Assembly (NCBI GenBank): GCA_937921505.1
Contig: CAKZUB010000045.1
Location: 1-36,857 of the forward strand
Origin: an uncultured Clostridia bacterium
GTDB lineage: Bacteria > Bacillota > Clostridia > Lachnospirales > Cellulosilyticaceae
DNA: 36,857 nt
Direction of reading: 5' to 3'
Numbering within the stretch: the stretch's first letter is position 1; each line of letters opens with the position of its first letter. The position numbers were made by a program, and so were the translations under genes. Under the pieces are notes generated by a model that had not been told where the DNA came from, did no database searches, and saw only the letters and a program-made list of their open reading frames with translations. This document shows, in pieces, positions 25,777-33,957 of the stretch.

Positions 25777-27366
25777 CTATTTTGTTTTAGTTTCTAAATA
25801 TTCATCATAAGTCATCATTTTATCAATTATCCCTGTATCTTTAAGTTCTATAATCCTATTTGCTACAGTTTGAATGAATTGATGGTCATGAGTTGTAAAA
25901 AGTATATTACCTTTAAAATCAATAAGTCCATTATTTAAAGCTGTAATAGACTCTAAATCTAAGTGATTGGTTGGTTGATCTAATATAATAACATTTGCTC
26001 CACTTAGCATCATACGCGAAAGCATGCATCTTACTTTTTCGCCTCCTGATAAAACCTTAGCAGGCTTTAGGGCATCTTCTCCCGAGAAAAGCATTCTTCC
26101 TAAAAAGCCCCTTAAATAACTTTCTGATTGCTCTTCTGAAAATTGTCTCAGCCAATTAATAAGATCTAGCTCACACTCATTAAAATACTGTGAGTTATCT
26201 TTTGGAAAATAAGATTGTGAAGTAGTAATTCCCCATTTAACAGTTCCTGAATCTGGCTCCATATCACCAATTAAAATTTTAAATAAAGCGGTTTGAGCCA
26301 TCTCATTTTCTCCAACAAAGACAATTTTATCTTCTTTATTAATACGAAAACTGACTTGATCTAGCACTTTTACACCATCAATTGTTTTGCTTATATCCTC
26401 TACTGTTAGAATCTCATTGCCCACTTCTCTATCTTGTTTAAACTGAACAAATGGATATCTTCTTGTAGACGCTGGCATGTCATCTAATGAAATCTTATCC
26501 AGCAATTTTTTACGCGAAGTGGCTTGTTTTGATTTTGATTTATTTGCTGAGAACCTTGTAATGAAATTTTGAAGATCTTTCATTTGATCTTCTTTTTTCT
26601 TATTCTGAGCTTTCATAAGCTGCTGCATCATTTGACTTGCTTCATACCAAAAATCATAATTTCCTACATACATTCTAATTTTTGAAAAGTCGATATCTAC
26701 GATATGCGTACATACAGTATTTAAGAAATGTCTATCATGTGATACAACAATAACTGTTCCTGGAAAATCAAACAAAAAGTCTTCTAACCAGTTTACAGAT
26801 TGAATATCTAAATGGTTAGTAGGCTCATCTAGTAATAATATACCAGGTTGTCCAAACAACGCCTGTGCAAGAAGCACCTTTACTTTATCTCCACCTTTTA
26901 AATCTTTCATTAGTGAATAATGAAGGTCTGTTGTAACACCAAGTCCTTGTAATATTTGAGAAGCTTCTGATTCTGCTTCCCACCCATTCATTTCTGCAAA
27001 TTCTCCTTCAAGCTCTGCTGCTTTAACGCCATCTTCATCTGTAAAATCTTCTTTAGCGTACAAAGCATCCTTTTCTTTCATAATTTCATAAAGTCTTGCA
27101 TTCCCCATAATGACAGTCTGCAATACTTCATGTTCATCATATTGATAGTGATCTTGCTTAAGTACAGACATTCTCATTTTTTTAGGAATTGATACCTCTC
27201 CAGCACTACTTTCTATTTCACCAGATAGTATTCTTAAAAATGTAGATTTTCCCGCTCCATTTGCACCTATTAGTCCATAACAATTTCCTGGGGTAAACTT
27301 AAGATTAACATCATCAAAAAGCTTAGTTCCACCAAATTGTAAACTTACATTAGTAACTGTAATCAT
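25777..27366 (-). CDS. ABC-F ATPase with degenerate second Walker A
   Basis: 529 residues, two ABC domains, no membrane segments: ABC-F family of ribosome-acting ATPases. First domain: GANGAGKSTFLRIL, Walker B LLLDEPTNHLD. Its signature reads LKGGDKVK in place of LSGGQ. Second domain: the P-loop reads GENEMAQTALF and lacks the usual GK[ST], while the signature (LSGGEKVR) and Walker B (VIILDQPTNHLD, with Gln replacing the catalytic Glu) are also altered or partly kept. It lacks the long C-terminal coiled coil of the other ABC-F here. The second Walker B DQ and missing Lys suggest one nucleotide site is impaired. AGGATG precedes the ATG. Confidence 0.9.
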   Translation of the reverse strand: MITVTNVSLQFGGTKLFDDVNLKFTPGNCYGLIGANGAGKSTFLRILSGEIESSAGEVSIPKKMRMSVLKQDHYQYDEHEVLQTVIMGNARLYEIMKEKDALYAKEDFTDEDGVKAAELEGEFAEMNGWEAESEASQILQGLGVTTDLHYSLMKDLKGGDKVKVLLAQALFGQPGILLLDEPTNHLDIQSVNWLEDFLFDFPGTVIVVSHDRHFLNTVCTHIVDIDFSKIRMYVGNYDFWYEASQMMQQLMKAQNKKKEDQMKDLQNFITRFSANKSKSKQATSRKKLLDKISLDDMPASTRRYPFVQFKQDREVGNEILTVEDISKTIDGVKVLDQVSFRINKEDKIVFVGENEMAQTALFKILIGDMEPDSGTVKWGITTSQSYFPKDNSQYFNECELDLINWLRQFSEEQSESYLRGFLGRMLFSGEDALKPAKVLSGGEKVRCMLSRMMLSGANVIILDQPTNHLDLESITALNNGLIDFKGNILFTTHDHQFIQTVANRIIELKDTGIIDKMMTYDEYLETKTK

Positions 27367-27571
27367 TTTTTAATCATCCTTTTATCTCATTGTCTTTAAC
27401 AGTTTGTATTATAACATATTTTTCAAGTTTCACAATAAGGTGTTTTTTAGAAAATGCTCTACTCACAAAAAATCCAAGTGTTATTTAACCTTCATTGAGC
27501 TATTTTCATACAACTAAAAGGCATTCTAACTGGTTTACATAATTTATATATTGCTTTATTTATGTTACATA

Positions 27572-27600
27572 TTAACTATTTATTAATTTTAGTGTATAAT
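27572..27600 (+). promoter_or_regulatory. Promoter of the DUF3810 gene
   Basis: A -35-like TTAACT (27572-27577) and a perfect TATAAT -10 (27595-27600) are spaced by 17 bp, about 55 bp ahead of the start at 27655. Confidence 0.65.
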
Positions 27601-27654
27601 GTGAGTAAAGCGTGTATCACACCCAGTTTATTAACTCATTTAAGGGGGTTTAAC

Positions 27655-28752
27655 ATGAGAAAAATTAAACTTAAATTATTATGTCTATTACTTATTCCTC
27701 TTGCTTTGTTCCTACATTATTTATTTTCAATCTTTCCACATGCTAGTGAGTCTATTTATTCTTTAAACCTTAACAAAGTATTTATCCAAAGTTTAAGTGA
27801 GATTACAGGCCTCTTCCCTTTTTCTTTATCTGAACTTTTGATCTATTGCGTTATTCCACTTTGCGTCCTTTATATGCTCTATACATTGTGGCGTCTTTTT
27901 AATAATACCAAGTCGTGGCATACAATACTTCTTCATTTTGTGCTCAATAGCTTAGTGGCTTTTTCTGTGCTCTATTTTCTATTTATGAGCATGTGGGGTT
28001 TTAATTATCTAAGACCTCATTTTGGAGAAACGATAGGGATAGATATAACTAAACATAGTGCTCTTGAACTTGCGGAACTTTATGAATATCTCGTCGCGGA
28101 AACAAACGCTTTAAGTGCACAAACCTTAAGAGATGATGATGGTTATATGATGATACCTAATGGCTACCGAAGTGTTTTTGAAAGAGCTCACTTAGGTTAT
28201 GATGAAGCCGGTAAAATTTTTCCTAGCTTAGCTGGTAGCTACGGAAAACCTAAACCCGTTCTTTCCTCTGAGGCGATGAGTTATACCGGTATAGCAGGCA
28301 TCTATTTTCCTTTTACTGGTGAAGCAAATGTTAATATTTCTGTACTCGATGTCTCTATCCCTGCTACGACCTTGCATGAGATGGCACATCAAAGAGGTTA
28401 TGCTAATGAAGACGAGGCTAACTTTATTGCATTTTTAACAAGTATGATGCATCCTGATATAGACTTTAAATATTCAGGGTATTTACTCGCCTTAACGCAT
28501 ACAGCCTCAGCTCTAGCCCAAAGTGATCCAAGTCTTTTACAAGAGCTTAATCAAAATTTATCAGTTCTTGTTGTAGATGATATAAGAAGCAACTATGCCT
28601 TTTGGAAAAAATATGAAGGTAAGGTGGAGGCGATGTCTAGCCAAATGAATAATGCTTATCTAAAAGCAAATGGCGTATCAGACGGGTCAAAAAGCTATGG
28701 CAGAATGGTTGATTTATTACTCGGCTATTATAATATGTACCTTAAAGAATAA
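27655..28752 (+). CDS. DUF3810 membrane protein, putative zinc protease
   Basis: 365 residues from MRKIKLKL at 27655; GGGGG at 27643-27647 supports this start over an earlier in-frame ATG with no ribosome binding site. Three N-terminal membrane helices (about 6-24, 60-80 and 92-115) are followed by a soluble domain with HEMAHQRG, an HExxH zinc-protease motif (His241, Glu242, His245), and a downstream EDEANFIAF whose acidic residues may complete the site. This matches the DUF3810 family, predicted membrane metallopeptidases of unknown substrate. It is a single-gene unit with its own promoter and a terminator that overlaps the stop codon. Confidence 0.85.
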   Translation: MRKIKLKLLCLLLIPLALFLHYLFSIFPHASESIYSLNLNKVFIQSLSEITGLFPFSLSELLIYCVIPLCVLYMLYTLWRLFNNTKSWHTILLHFVLNSLVAFSVLYFLFMSMWGFNYLRPHFGETIGIDITKHSALELAELYEYLVAETNALSAQTLRDDDGYMMIPNGYRSVFERAHLGYDEAGKIFPSLAGSYGKPKPVLSSEAMSYTGIAGIYFPFTGEANVNISVLDVSIPATTLHEMAHQRGYANEDEANFIAFLTSMMHPDIDFKYSGYLLALTHTASALAQSDPSLLQELNQNLSVLVVDDIRSNYAFWKKYEGKVEAMSSQMNNAYLKANGVSDGSKSYGRMVDLLLGYYNMYLKE

Positions 28753-28786
28753 ACGAGATGACTTACTATCTCGTTTATTCTTTTTT
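28747..28786 (+). terminator. Terminator overlapping the DUF3810 stop codon
   Basis: A 13-bp perfect stem (gaataaacgagat at 28747-28759, atctcgtttattc at 28768-28780) is followed by six Ts. The left arm includes the last Glu codon and the TAA. Confidence 0.88.
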
Positions 28787-28817
28787 ATTTTTATTTGGTT
28801 AAATACATTTTTATCTT

Positions 28818-29075
28818 TTAAGTAGGATCCGTTTCTTTTTGTAGCTTTGTTAGATACGCCAAAGCTTCTTGCTGAGATACACCACACATCTCTGGACTCG
28901 CTTGAAGATCTCCACATACGGCAGGTCTTGTCTCATTGTTGAACAGCTTACATCTATTGCTCTCGTCTAATTGAATACATCGTTCTCCTGCTTTTTTGCC
29001 ATGAGGCATCCCCGGAATCGGTGAACTAATTGATGGGGCAATACAACACGCTGCACAATCTGCTCTACACTTCAT
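28818..29075 (-). CDS. YkgJ-family cysteine cluster protein
   Basis: 85 residues with an N-terminal CRADCAACC cluster and further cysteines (C33, C42, C54, C64). The pattern CxxxCxxCC...C...C...RPxxC matches the YkgJ family of small zinc- or iron-binding proteins. Function is unknown; family members are sometimes placed near electron-transfer or metal genes. It follows the zinc-ribbon gene by 9 bp on the minus strand, with AGTAGGA as its ribosome binding site, so the two are one operon. Confidence 0.85.
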   Translation of the reverse strand: MKCRADCAACCIAPSISSPIPGMPHGKKAGERCIQLDESNRCKLFNNETRPAVCGDLQASPEMCGVSQQEALAYLTKLQKETDPT

Positions 29076-29084
29076 TCTTTTATC

Positions 29085-29441
29085 CTACTTTCTTTTTTGT
29101 CCACAATAAGGACAAAAATCATAATCTTGATCAAAACTTTTTTGACACCCACTACACCTCATTGTTGTTTGATATGCCTCTATGAGCTGACATTCATTGA
29201 TGTCTTTTTTATCATATTTGACTAAAACAGCGTCTTCCTCACTAATTTGATAGGTCGCGCCACACGTCTGATCTACAACATAGTACTTTTCATCCCAATG
29301 CCATATGGGTATAAAAAATAGCCTAAAACAACGATACGTTTTAGTAAGCACTAATTCTCGCTTTTGATGACATTTTATACAAACTCCTTGCAGGCGTTTA
29401 AACTCCTTAATTAACTGTGTAACATCAATAAAAATAAACAT
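29085..29441 (-). CDS. Zinc-ribbon protein
   Basis: 118 residues from MFIFIDVTQ at 29441, preceded by AAAGGAG; the earlier in-frame Met has no such site. Two cysteine pairs close each end: CIKC (about 21-24) and C...C near 60, then a C-terminal CSGCQKSF...FCPYCGQKRK zinc ribbon. The middle (RCFRLFFIPIWHWDEKYYV) is aromatic and resembles the linker of small zinc-ribbon proteins with a membrane-proximal region. No known function. It is the first gene of the pair with the YkgJ-family gene. Confidence 0.75.
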   Translation of the reverse strand: MFIFIDVTQLIKEFKRLQGVCIKCHQKRELVLTKTYRCFRLFFIPIWHWDEKYYVVDQTCGATYQISEEDAVLVKYDKKDINECQLIEAYQTTMRCSGCQKSFDQDYDFCPYCGQKRK

Positions 29442-29540
29442 ATAAACTCCTTTATCTTGAAGTAATGACATGATTATATCAAATTTACGCGTTAATTAAA
29501 AACCCTTTTTTCTAGCAACAATGCATTTTACAGCAGAAAG

Positions 29541-29567
29541 GCTGACCTTATTGAGATTAAGGTCAGC
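29541..29567 (-). terminator. Terminator of the ABC importer operon
   Basis: A 10-bp perfect stem (gctgacctta / taaggtcagc) with a 7-nt loop lies 12 bp past the stop codon of the lipoprotein gene. The T-run on the minus strand is weak. Confidence 0.65.
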
Positions 29568-29578
29568 TTTTCTACTCT

Positions 29579-30580
29579 TTATTTCATAGCATTTTTTGCA
29601 AAATCAGTATTAACAATACGATTATAGTCTGGTCTTTTATCTAACTCACCTGCAAGTTCCATAACGTCCATTAACCGATTTAAGCTATCTTCTTTTAAAG
29701 TAGGTTCACTGCACCATGCATCAATAGCTTTATATCTGTTAATGACTGTAATTAAGTCTTCTTGACTAAGTTCTTTAAATTGTGGTGCAATAATAGGTGC
29801 AATTTCTTCTGCCGAATGATTCATCACAAATTGTTGCCCTTTATAAATGGCATTAGTAAATTTTTGAATAATATCAGGATGCGCATTGATATAGCCATTA
29901 AGCGCGCAGTACGTCGTATAAGGAATTTCTCCTGATTCTTCACCAATTGAAGCTACAATATAACCTTCACCTGCTTTTTCAAGCGAAGTTGCCACAGGTT
30001 CAAAGAGTGTTACATAGTCCCCTTCTCCACCTATAAATGCCCCTCCCATTGCAGCAAACTGTATATCTGTCCTTACATGAACAGCATCACCCGTTTCACC
30101 TATTGTAAGTCCATTATTTTTAAGTACATATTCAAGAGTCATCTCAGGAACGCCGCCTTTTCTGCCTCCGATAACTTCTTTTCCTTTTAAATTATCAAAT
30201 TTAAAATCTGGCTCATCGATACGAGACACAAGAAAACTGCCATCTCTCTTAGTAACTTGTGCAAAGTTAACTGCATAGTCTTTACTGCCTTGGTTATAAA
30301 CATAAATGGAAGCTTCTGGCCCCATAAAACCTATTTGTACTTCCCCTGATAATAAAGCTGCCATTGTTTTGTCAGCTCCCTGTGCCCCTATAAGTTCTAC
30401 GTTTAATCCTTCTTCTTTAAAAAATCCTTTTTCAAGAGCTACGTATTGTGGTGCATAAAAGATAGAATGTGTTACTTCTGCTACTTTAATATCCGTCACC
30501 TTATTATTGCTGCAGCCTATATTTAATAAACTAAGCGTTAATGCTGTGATTAGCGCTAATGTTACTTTTAAATGTTTCAT
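29579..30580 (-). CDS. ABC importer substrate-binding lipoprotein (NMT1/SsuA-like)
   Basis: 333 residues from the ATG at 30580, with GAGGTGA seven bases upstream; a GTG nine bases earlier is in frame but overlaps the ribosome binding site. A lipoprotein signal ends in LLNIGC at about residues 19-24, so it is tethered outside the membrane. The body (IFYAPQYVALEKGFFKEEGLNVEL...) matches the NMT1/THI5-like and nitrate/sulfonate/taurine binding proteins. The ligand cannot be named. The permease is upstream on the same strand, but the ATPase gene ahead of it is truncated, so uptake would need an ATPase from elsewhere. Confidence 0.88.
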   Translation of the reverse strand: MKHLKVTLALITALTLSLLNIGCSNNKVTDIKVAEVTHSIFYAPQYVALEKGFFKEEGLNVELIGAQGADKTMAALLSGEVQIGFMGPEASIYVYNQGSKDYAVNFAQVTKRDGSFLVSRIDEPDFKFDNLKGKEVIGGRKGGVPEMTLEYVLKNNGLTIGETGDAVHVRTDIQFAAMGGAFIGGEGDYVTLFEPVATSLEKAGEGYIVASIGEESGEIPYTTYCALNGYINAHPDIIQKFTNAIYKGQQFVMNHSAEEIAPIIAPQFKELSQEDLITVINRYKAIDAWCSEPTLKEDSLNRLMDVMELAGELDKRPDYNRIVNTDFAKNAMK

Positions 30581-30654
30581 AGATTTCACCTCATCAAAGA
30601 TTGTTAATTATTTACAATTCCCTGATATAGCATACTCATTTCCCCTCTTATTGG

Positions 30655-31458
30655 TTACTCTTTTTGTGTGATATATTTTTCTATAACATCGACTATGACA
30701 TACATTAAAAAAGCACATACTGCAAGCACCGCTACGCCCATCATCACCAGGTCTAATCTAAAGACTTGGCCACCATAAACAATCAAATAACCTATTCCAT
30801 GTCTAGAAACTAAAAATTCTCCGACTATAACACCTACCCAAGATAACCCAATATTTATTTTAATAATATTAATAATATTAGGCACATTAGAAGGCAAAAT
30901 AAGCTTTGTTAAAATCTGCAGCTTACTTGCTCCAAAACTCTTTAGCATTTTAATTTTTTCTTCATCTACATGCACAAAATAATTATAGGCGGAGAGAATA
31001 GTTGTAACGATAGAAATTGTAATAGCTGTTACAACGATCCCCTGTATACCTGCTCCTGCCCAAACAATAAGGATAGGCGCTAAAGCAGTTTTAGGCAGTG
31101 CATTAAGAACAACTAAAGTGGGATCAAATACTTTGGCCACAGTATCTGACCACCATAGTATAATCGCAATAATAATCCCAAAAAAGGTTCCAAAGGAAAA
31201 GCCTAGCACTGTTTCCCATACAGATATGCCAATATGTTTAAATAAACTGCCATCTGAAATATACGTGATAAATAATTTATAAATCTGTGAAGGACTGCTT
31301 ACTAAAAAAGTATTGACAATTTCGTACCTGGCTAAAGCTTCCCACATGCCTATAAAACCTACAAGTAAAAAAACTTGCGAAAATAAAATGATACATTTTT
31401 TTCTTTTCTTTTGTCTAAGAAATTCTCTATAGCCTTCGCTTTTTTCTAGATTACTCAT
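30655..31458 (-). CDS. ABC importer permease (SsuC/NrtB type)
   Basis: 267 residues from MSNLEKSEG at 31458; AAGGAG lies ten bases upstream. About six membrane helices. The EAA-type loop that contacts the ATPase (LKSFGASKLQILTKLILPSNVPNIINIIKINIGLSW, about 165-200) is intact. It is the membrane partner for the lipoprotein 74 bp downstream on the same strand. Its start overlaps the stop of the ATPase remnant by eight bases (ATGAGTAA), the usual coupling in such operons, showing that a complete ATPase once preceded it. Confidence 0.88.
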   Translation of the reverse strand: MSNLEKSEGYREFLRQKKRKKCIILFSQVFLLVGFIGMWEALARYEIVNTFLVSSPSQIYKLFITYISDGSLFKHIGISVWETVLGFSFGTFFGIIIAIILWWSDTVAKVFDPTLVVLNALPKTALAPILIVWAGAGIQGIVVTAITISIVTTILSAYNYFVHVDEEKIKMLKSFGASKLQILTKLILPSNVPNIINIIKINIGLSWVGVIVGEFLVSRHGIGYLIVYGGQVFRLDLVMMGVAVLAVCAFLMYVIVDVIEKYITQKE

Positions 31459-31639
31459 ATATATCCAGCTCCTTCCATAAAACATCAAAGTAATCTTTGA
31501 ACTCTGGGGCTTTTCTTGCTATAAGAGGGGTTTTCTCACCTTCTATAGTAAGTTTGATATCATAAGTTTTCTTAATCTTAGCAGGTCTTCTTGATAATAC
31601 CGAAATCTCATCCGCCATAGATATAGCTTCTGCAATATA
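31451..31639 (-). pseudogene. 3' remnant of the ABC importer ATPase
   Basis: About 60 C-terminal residues of an SsuB/NrtD-type ATPase remain. The segment IAEAISMADEISVLSRRPAKIKKTYDI corresponds to the region just after the H-loop His-Asp of family members. Walker A, Walker B and signature motifs are absent, and the DNA upstream of about 31637 has no coding similarity in any frame. The stop overlaps the permease start by eight bases, so the position is native. The 5' two-thirds were lost by deletion or by insertion of the neighbouring plus-strand DNA. No initiation site of its own is convincing. Confidence 0.8.
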
Positions 31640-31756
31640 GATCAAATGGAAACAATTTATTACAACTAAATCTCATTTTTATTCAACTTTAAATGCTACA
31701 TATTTTTTTTAAACATGGTTATCCTAAGTAAAAGACTCTATAACTAGGAGAATCCT

Positions 31757-32269
31757 ATGAAATATATAAGTAAATCTAAGTCATTTATTTCTGCTATTTT
31801 ATTAGCTGTCATTATGTTTACATCACTTCCCTTATATGCTGCTAGTCATGACATTATAAGTAACGTTGAACATAAACAAACTATTGAAAACTTCATAACT
31901 CAAATAAAGGCAGTACAGACTCAAATATCTGAGATAGCTCAGAGTATCCTTAATAATCCAAATCCACAAGACACTAGACAATTAAAATTACGCATAAATT
32001 CAATAAATACTGATATAGAAAAGCTCTATGTAACTATGCAAGATTACTTTGCTACCGTCCCAGGTGTAAATGAACGAAATAGACATATCTTCCTGACATT
32101 CAATGTCCTTAACCTGACAAAAAGCAACTTATACACATTAAATACAATATTAAATGCTACAACAGATCAAGAAAGACTTGCTCTATCAGCGGAATATTCA
32201 ACAACTCTAGCTGCCTCCCTTGATGCTCTTGAAATAATAGAAAGTATTCTTTCAAGATTCGGCACTTAA
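31757..32269 (+). CDS. Secreted helical protein A (tandem paralogue)
   Basis: 170 residues of unknown function. An N-terminal signal peptide (KSKSFISAILLAVIMFTSLPLYA) with probable cleavage after Ala29 indicates export; no anchor is seen. The mature part looks all-helical. It shares EHKQ(T/I)I(E/D)xFIxQ(I/L)(K/R)(A/T)(V/I)Q and later NxLNxTK blocks with the next gene, so the two arose by duplication. AGGAG precedes the ATG. It begins about 115 bp from the broken ATPase remnant, on the opposite strand, so these genes mark the edge of the rearranged region. Confidence 0.78.
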   Translation: MKYISKSKSFISAILLAVIMFTSLPLYAASHDIISNVEHKQTIENFITQIKAVQTQISEIAQSILNNPNPQDTRQLKLRINSINTDIEKLYVTMQDYFATVPGVNERNRHIFLTFNVLNLTKSNLYTLNTILNATTDQERLALSAEYSTTLAASLDALEIIESILSRFGT

Positions 32270-32389
32270 TGTTTAAGTACAATAATAAAAAATAAATTTT
32301 CTCAATTTAATTTACTTTTTTATCAGCACAAACTTCTTAAAATAATAGTTAATTTAAGTGTATACACATTAAATAATCTGAGGTGGCTC

Positions 32390-32932
32390 ATGAAGACTAT
32401 AACTAAGGTCAAGGCTTTTATATCAACTATTTTATTAGCGAGTGCTATGATTACTTATTCACCATTATCACTTGCTACTATTTTACCTGCTTCTCATAGC
32501 ACTGTGACAACTTCTGCCTCACCGACTCTCACTGAACATAAACAAATTATTGATCAGTTTATTGATCAATTAAGAACTATACAAAACAGAACCTATCTAC
32601 TCGTACAACTTGCTCTAGATAATCCTATTCAGAATGTATCTGCCTTTAAAACAAATCTCAATTTAGTTAATAGTGATGCAGCCATTCTTCGTAGAAATGT
32701 ATTAGATTATCAAACAACTATTCTGCCTACTAGCTTTCAATATAGAGATGTATTACTTCTTTTAAATGCACTTAATCATACTAAAAACGCATTATTTGAA
32801 TTGGAATTATTATCAGCAGCAACTAGTAATGTCGAAAGAGCTAGGTTACTTGAGAACCTTTTCAGGTCAAGAGCCGAGGGTATTGAGACACTCAATATGC
32901 TTGAAAATCTTATTTCTGAACTCTATGACTAA
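32390..32932 (+). CDS. Secreted helical protein B (tandem paralogue)
   Basis: 180 residues, paralogue of the gene 120 bp upstream. A signal peptide (KAFISTILLASAMITYSPLSLA) is followed by a short Ser/Thr/Pro-rich spacer (about 30-50) absent from the first copy, then the same helical domain starting EHKQIIDQFIDQLRTIQ. GAGGTGG precedes the ATG. Identity between mature domains is low (roughly a quarter by eye), so the duplication is old. Function unknown; small secreted helical proteins may act at the cell surface. Confidence 0.78.
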   Translation: MKTITKVKAFISTILLASAMITYSPLSLATILPASHSTVTTSASPTLTEHKQIIDQFIDQLRTIQNRTYLLVQLALDNPIQNVSAFKTNLNLVNSDAAILRRNVLDYQTTILPTSFQYRDVLLLLNALNHTKNALFELELLSAATSNVERARLLENLFRSRAEGIETLNMLENLISELYD

Positions 32933-32955
32933 AATACTTGTTAAAATAAAAAGGT

Positions 32956-33105
32956 ACTGTTATAACAGTTCATAGTTTTTTGCTACTTATAGTATTTTTG
33001 GATTAATTATTATACACACTCCTTTTATAAAGGCTTTAACAATCAGTTACTTTATTGCATTGAAAAAGCACTATGCTAAACAGTACGCTTAGTATAGTGC
33101 TTTTT
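32956..33105 (+). terminator. Palindrome and strong terminator after the secreted-protein genes
   Basis: A 14-bp palindrome (actgttataacagt, 32956-32969) followed by TTTTTT may be a first weak stop. A much stronger hairpin follows at 33063-33105: aaaaagcactat with atagtgcttttt, plus inner ctaa/ttag pairing. It has A/T runs at both ends and may serve both directions. The rest of 32933-33284 holds the 14-bp tandem repeat and the hicB terminator. Confidence 0.75.
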
Positions 33106-33172
33106 AATTTGGGCGGCATTCCTTTTATTCTCTTGCACAATATCATAATAGCACATGAAAACACCAAAAAAA

Positions 33173-33228
33173 TTCCCCTATTTATTTTCCCCTACTATTT
33201 TTCCCCTATAAAAATTCCCCTACTACTT
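33173..33228. repeat. Four-copy tandem repeat with 14-bp period
   Basis: The core ttcccct recurs exactly every 14 bp, starting at 33173, 33187, 33201 and 33215; the spacers are T/A-rich and vary (consensus ttcccctaytattt). It lies between the terminator of the secreted-protein genes and the hicB terminator. Function unknown. Confidence 0.85.
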
Positions 33229-33234
33229 TTTTAT

Positions 33235-33266
33235 AAAAAAATAAGGATAGGCCAAAACCTATCCTT
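33235..33266 (-). terminator. hicAB terminator
   Basis: Stem aaggatagg (33243-33251) / cctatcctt (33258-33266) with a ccaaaa loop. On the minus strand it is followed by a T-rich run, 19 bp past hicB. Confidence 0.85.
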
Positions 33267-33284
33267 TCATATTTAATATATTTA

Positions 33285-33686
33285 TTAGTTATTTATATGA
33301 AGATGTTCTCTAATTGCCTCTTGCAAAATGGCAGAGAAATTAACACCTTCCTTTTCTGCTAAAGTATTCATCCACGCTGGAATTGTAAGAGTCTTTTTAA
33401 CCGCCTTATTTCCATGTAATCTCTCGTATTCAGTAAGGTCTACAGTGATAAGAGATACAAAACCTTTATCATCTTCTAATGTAACATCCTTTATATTGGA
33501 AGGCTTAGGTAATTCTTCTTTATCTTCAACACTTGTAAGTAACCAACCACTAGCTAAATCTATAGCCATTTCAATAGCTTCTTCTAAGGTATCACCGAAT
33601 GTCGCTGCGCCTTGCAAGTCTGGAAAAACAACTGAATATTGTCCGTTTTCTTCTGGATAAAAACATGCTGGATATATTAATTTCAT
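33285..33686 (-). CDS. hicB: HicB family antitoxin
   Basis: 133 residues. The N-terminal domain (YPACFYPEENGQYSVVFPDLQGAATFGDTLEEAI) is the HicB partial RNase H-like fold that binds the toxin. The C-terminus (KKTLTIPAWMNTLAEKEGVNFSAILQEAIREHL, about 95-128) is a ribbon-helix-helix DNA-binding domain used for autorepression. The ATG follows AGAGAGGA. It is the second gene of the pair, 63 bp after hicA. The gap carries AT-rich repeats and a hairpin at the hicA stop codon. Confidence 0.93.
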   Translation of the reverse strand: MKLIYPACFYPEENGQYSVVFPDLQGAATFGDTLEEAIEMAIDLASGWLLTSVEDKEELPKPSNIKDVTLEDDKGFVSLITVDLTEYERLHGNKAVKKTLTIPAWMNTLAEKEGVNFSAILQEAIREHLHINN

Positions 33687-33744
33687 GTTATCAATCCTCT
33701 CTTTTATTATTTAATATATTTATTATTTAAAATACTTATTCAAG

Positions 33745-33762
33745 AGGGCTTATTTCAGCCCT
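33745..33762 (-). promoter_or_regulatory. Hairpin at the hicA stop codon
   Basis: AGGGCT and AGCCCT (minus strand, 33757-33762 and 33745-33750) flank the last Lys codon and the TAA; outer CAAG/CTTG-like pairing may extend it past one mismatch. No T-run follows. It might adjust the toxin to antitoxin ratio through RNA stability or coupling. Confidence 0.4.
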
Positions 33763-33932
33763 GCTTGTTTAAGTATTGAGTTTACTACTCTTTGTGGAAC
33801 ATCTCCTGTGTGTTTAGGGATTGTAACTTTTCCACTTTTACTGCTATGTTTGTAATGATGATGTGAACCTTTGATATCATCAAGTTCCCATCCGTCTTGC
33901 TTTACTATTTTTTCTATTTCCCTAAACCTCAT
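33750..33932 (-). CDS. hicA: HicA family mRNA-interferase toxin
   Basis: 60 residues, the full length of HicA. The dsRBD-like fold shows KGSHHHYKH with the catalytic His24, then the VTIPKHTGDVP strand and RVVNSILKQAGL helix. HicA cuts mRNA when free of HicB. The ATG follows GAGAGGTGAT. It is the first gene of the hicAB operon, and the promoter upstream has direct repeats that HicB probably binds. Confidence 0.94.
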   Translation of the reverse strand: MRFREIEKIVKQDGWELDDIKGSHHHYKHSSKSGKVTIPKHTGDVPQRVVNSILKQAGLK

Positions 33933-33957
33933 TTCATCACCTCTCTTTCATAAATTA

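Noticed and set aside
33173..33228. CRISPR array
   Set aside because: The 14-bp period with a 7-base core is far too short for CRISPR repeats and spacers, and no cas genes are present.
33173..33228. Plasmid-type iterons
   Set aside because: No replication protein gene or other origin features are nearby; the repeats lie between terminators.
33073..33276. Open frame of 67 codons across the 14-bp repeat
   Set aside because: It overlaps a terminator and the tandem repeat, with no ribosome binding site; the frame is a by-product of the repeat.
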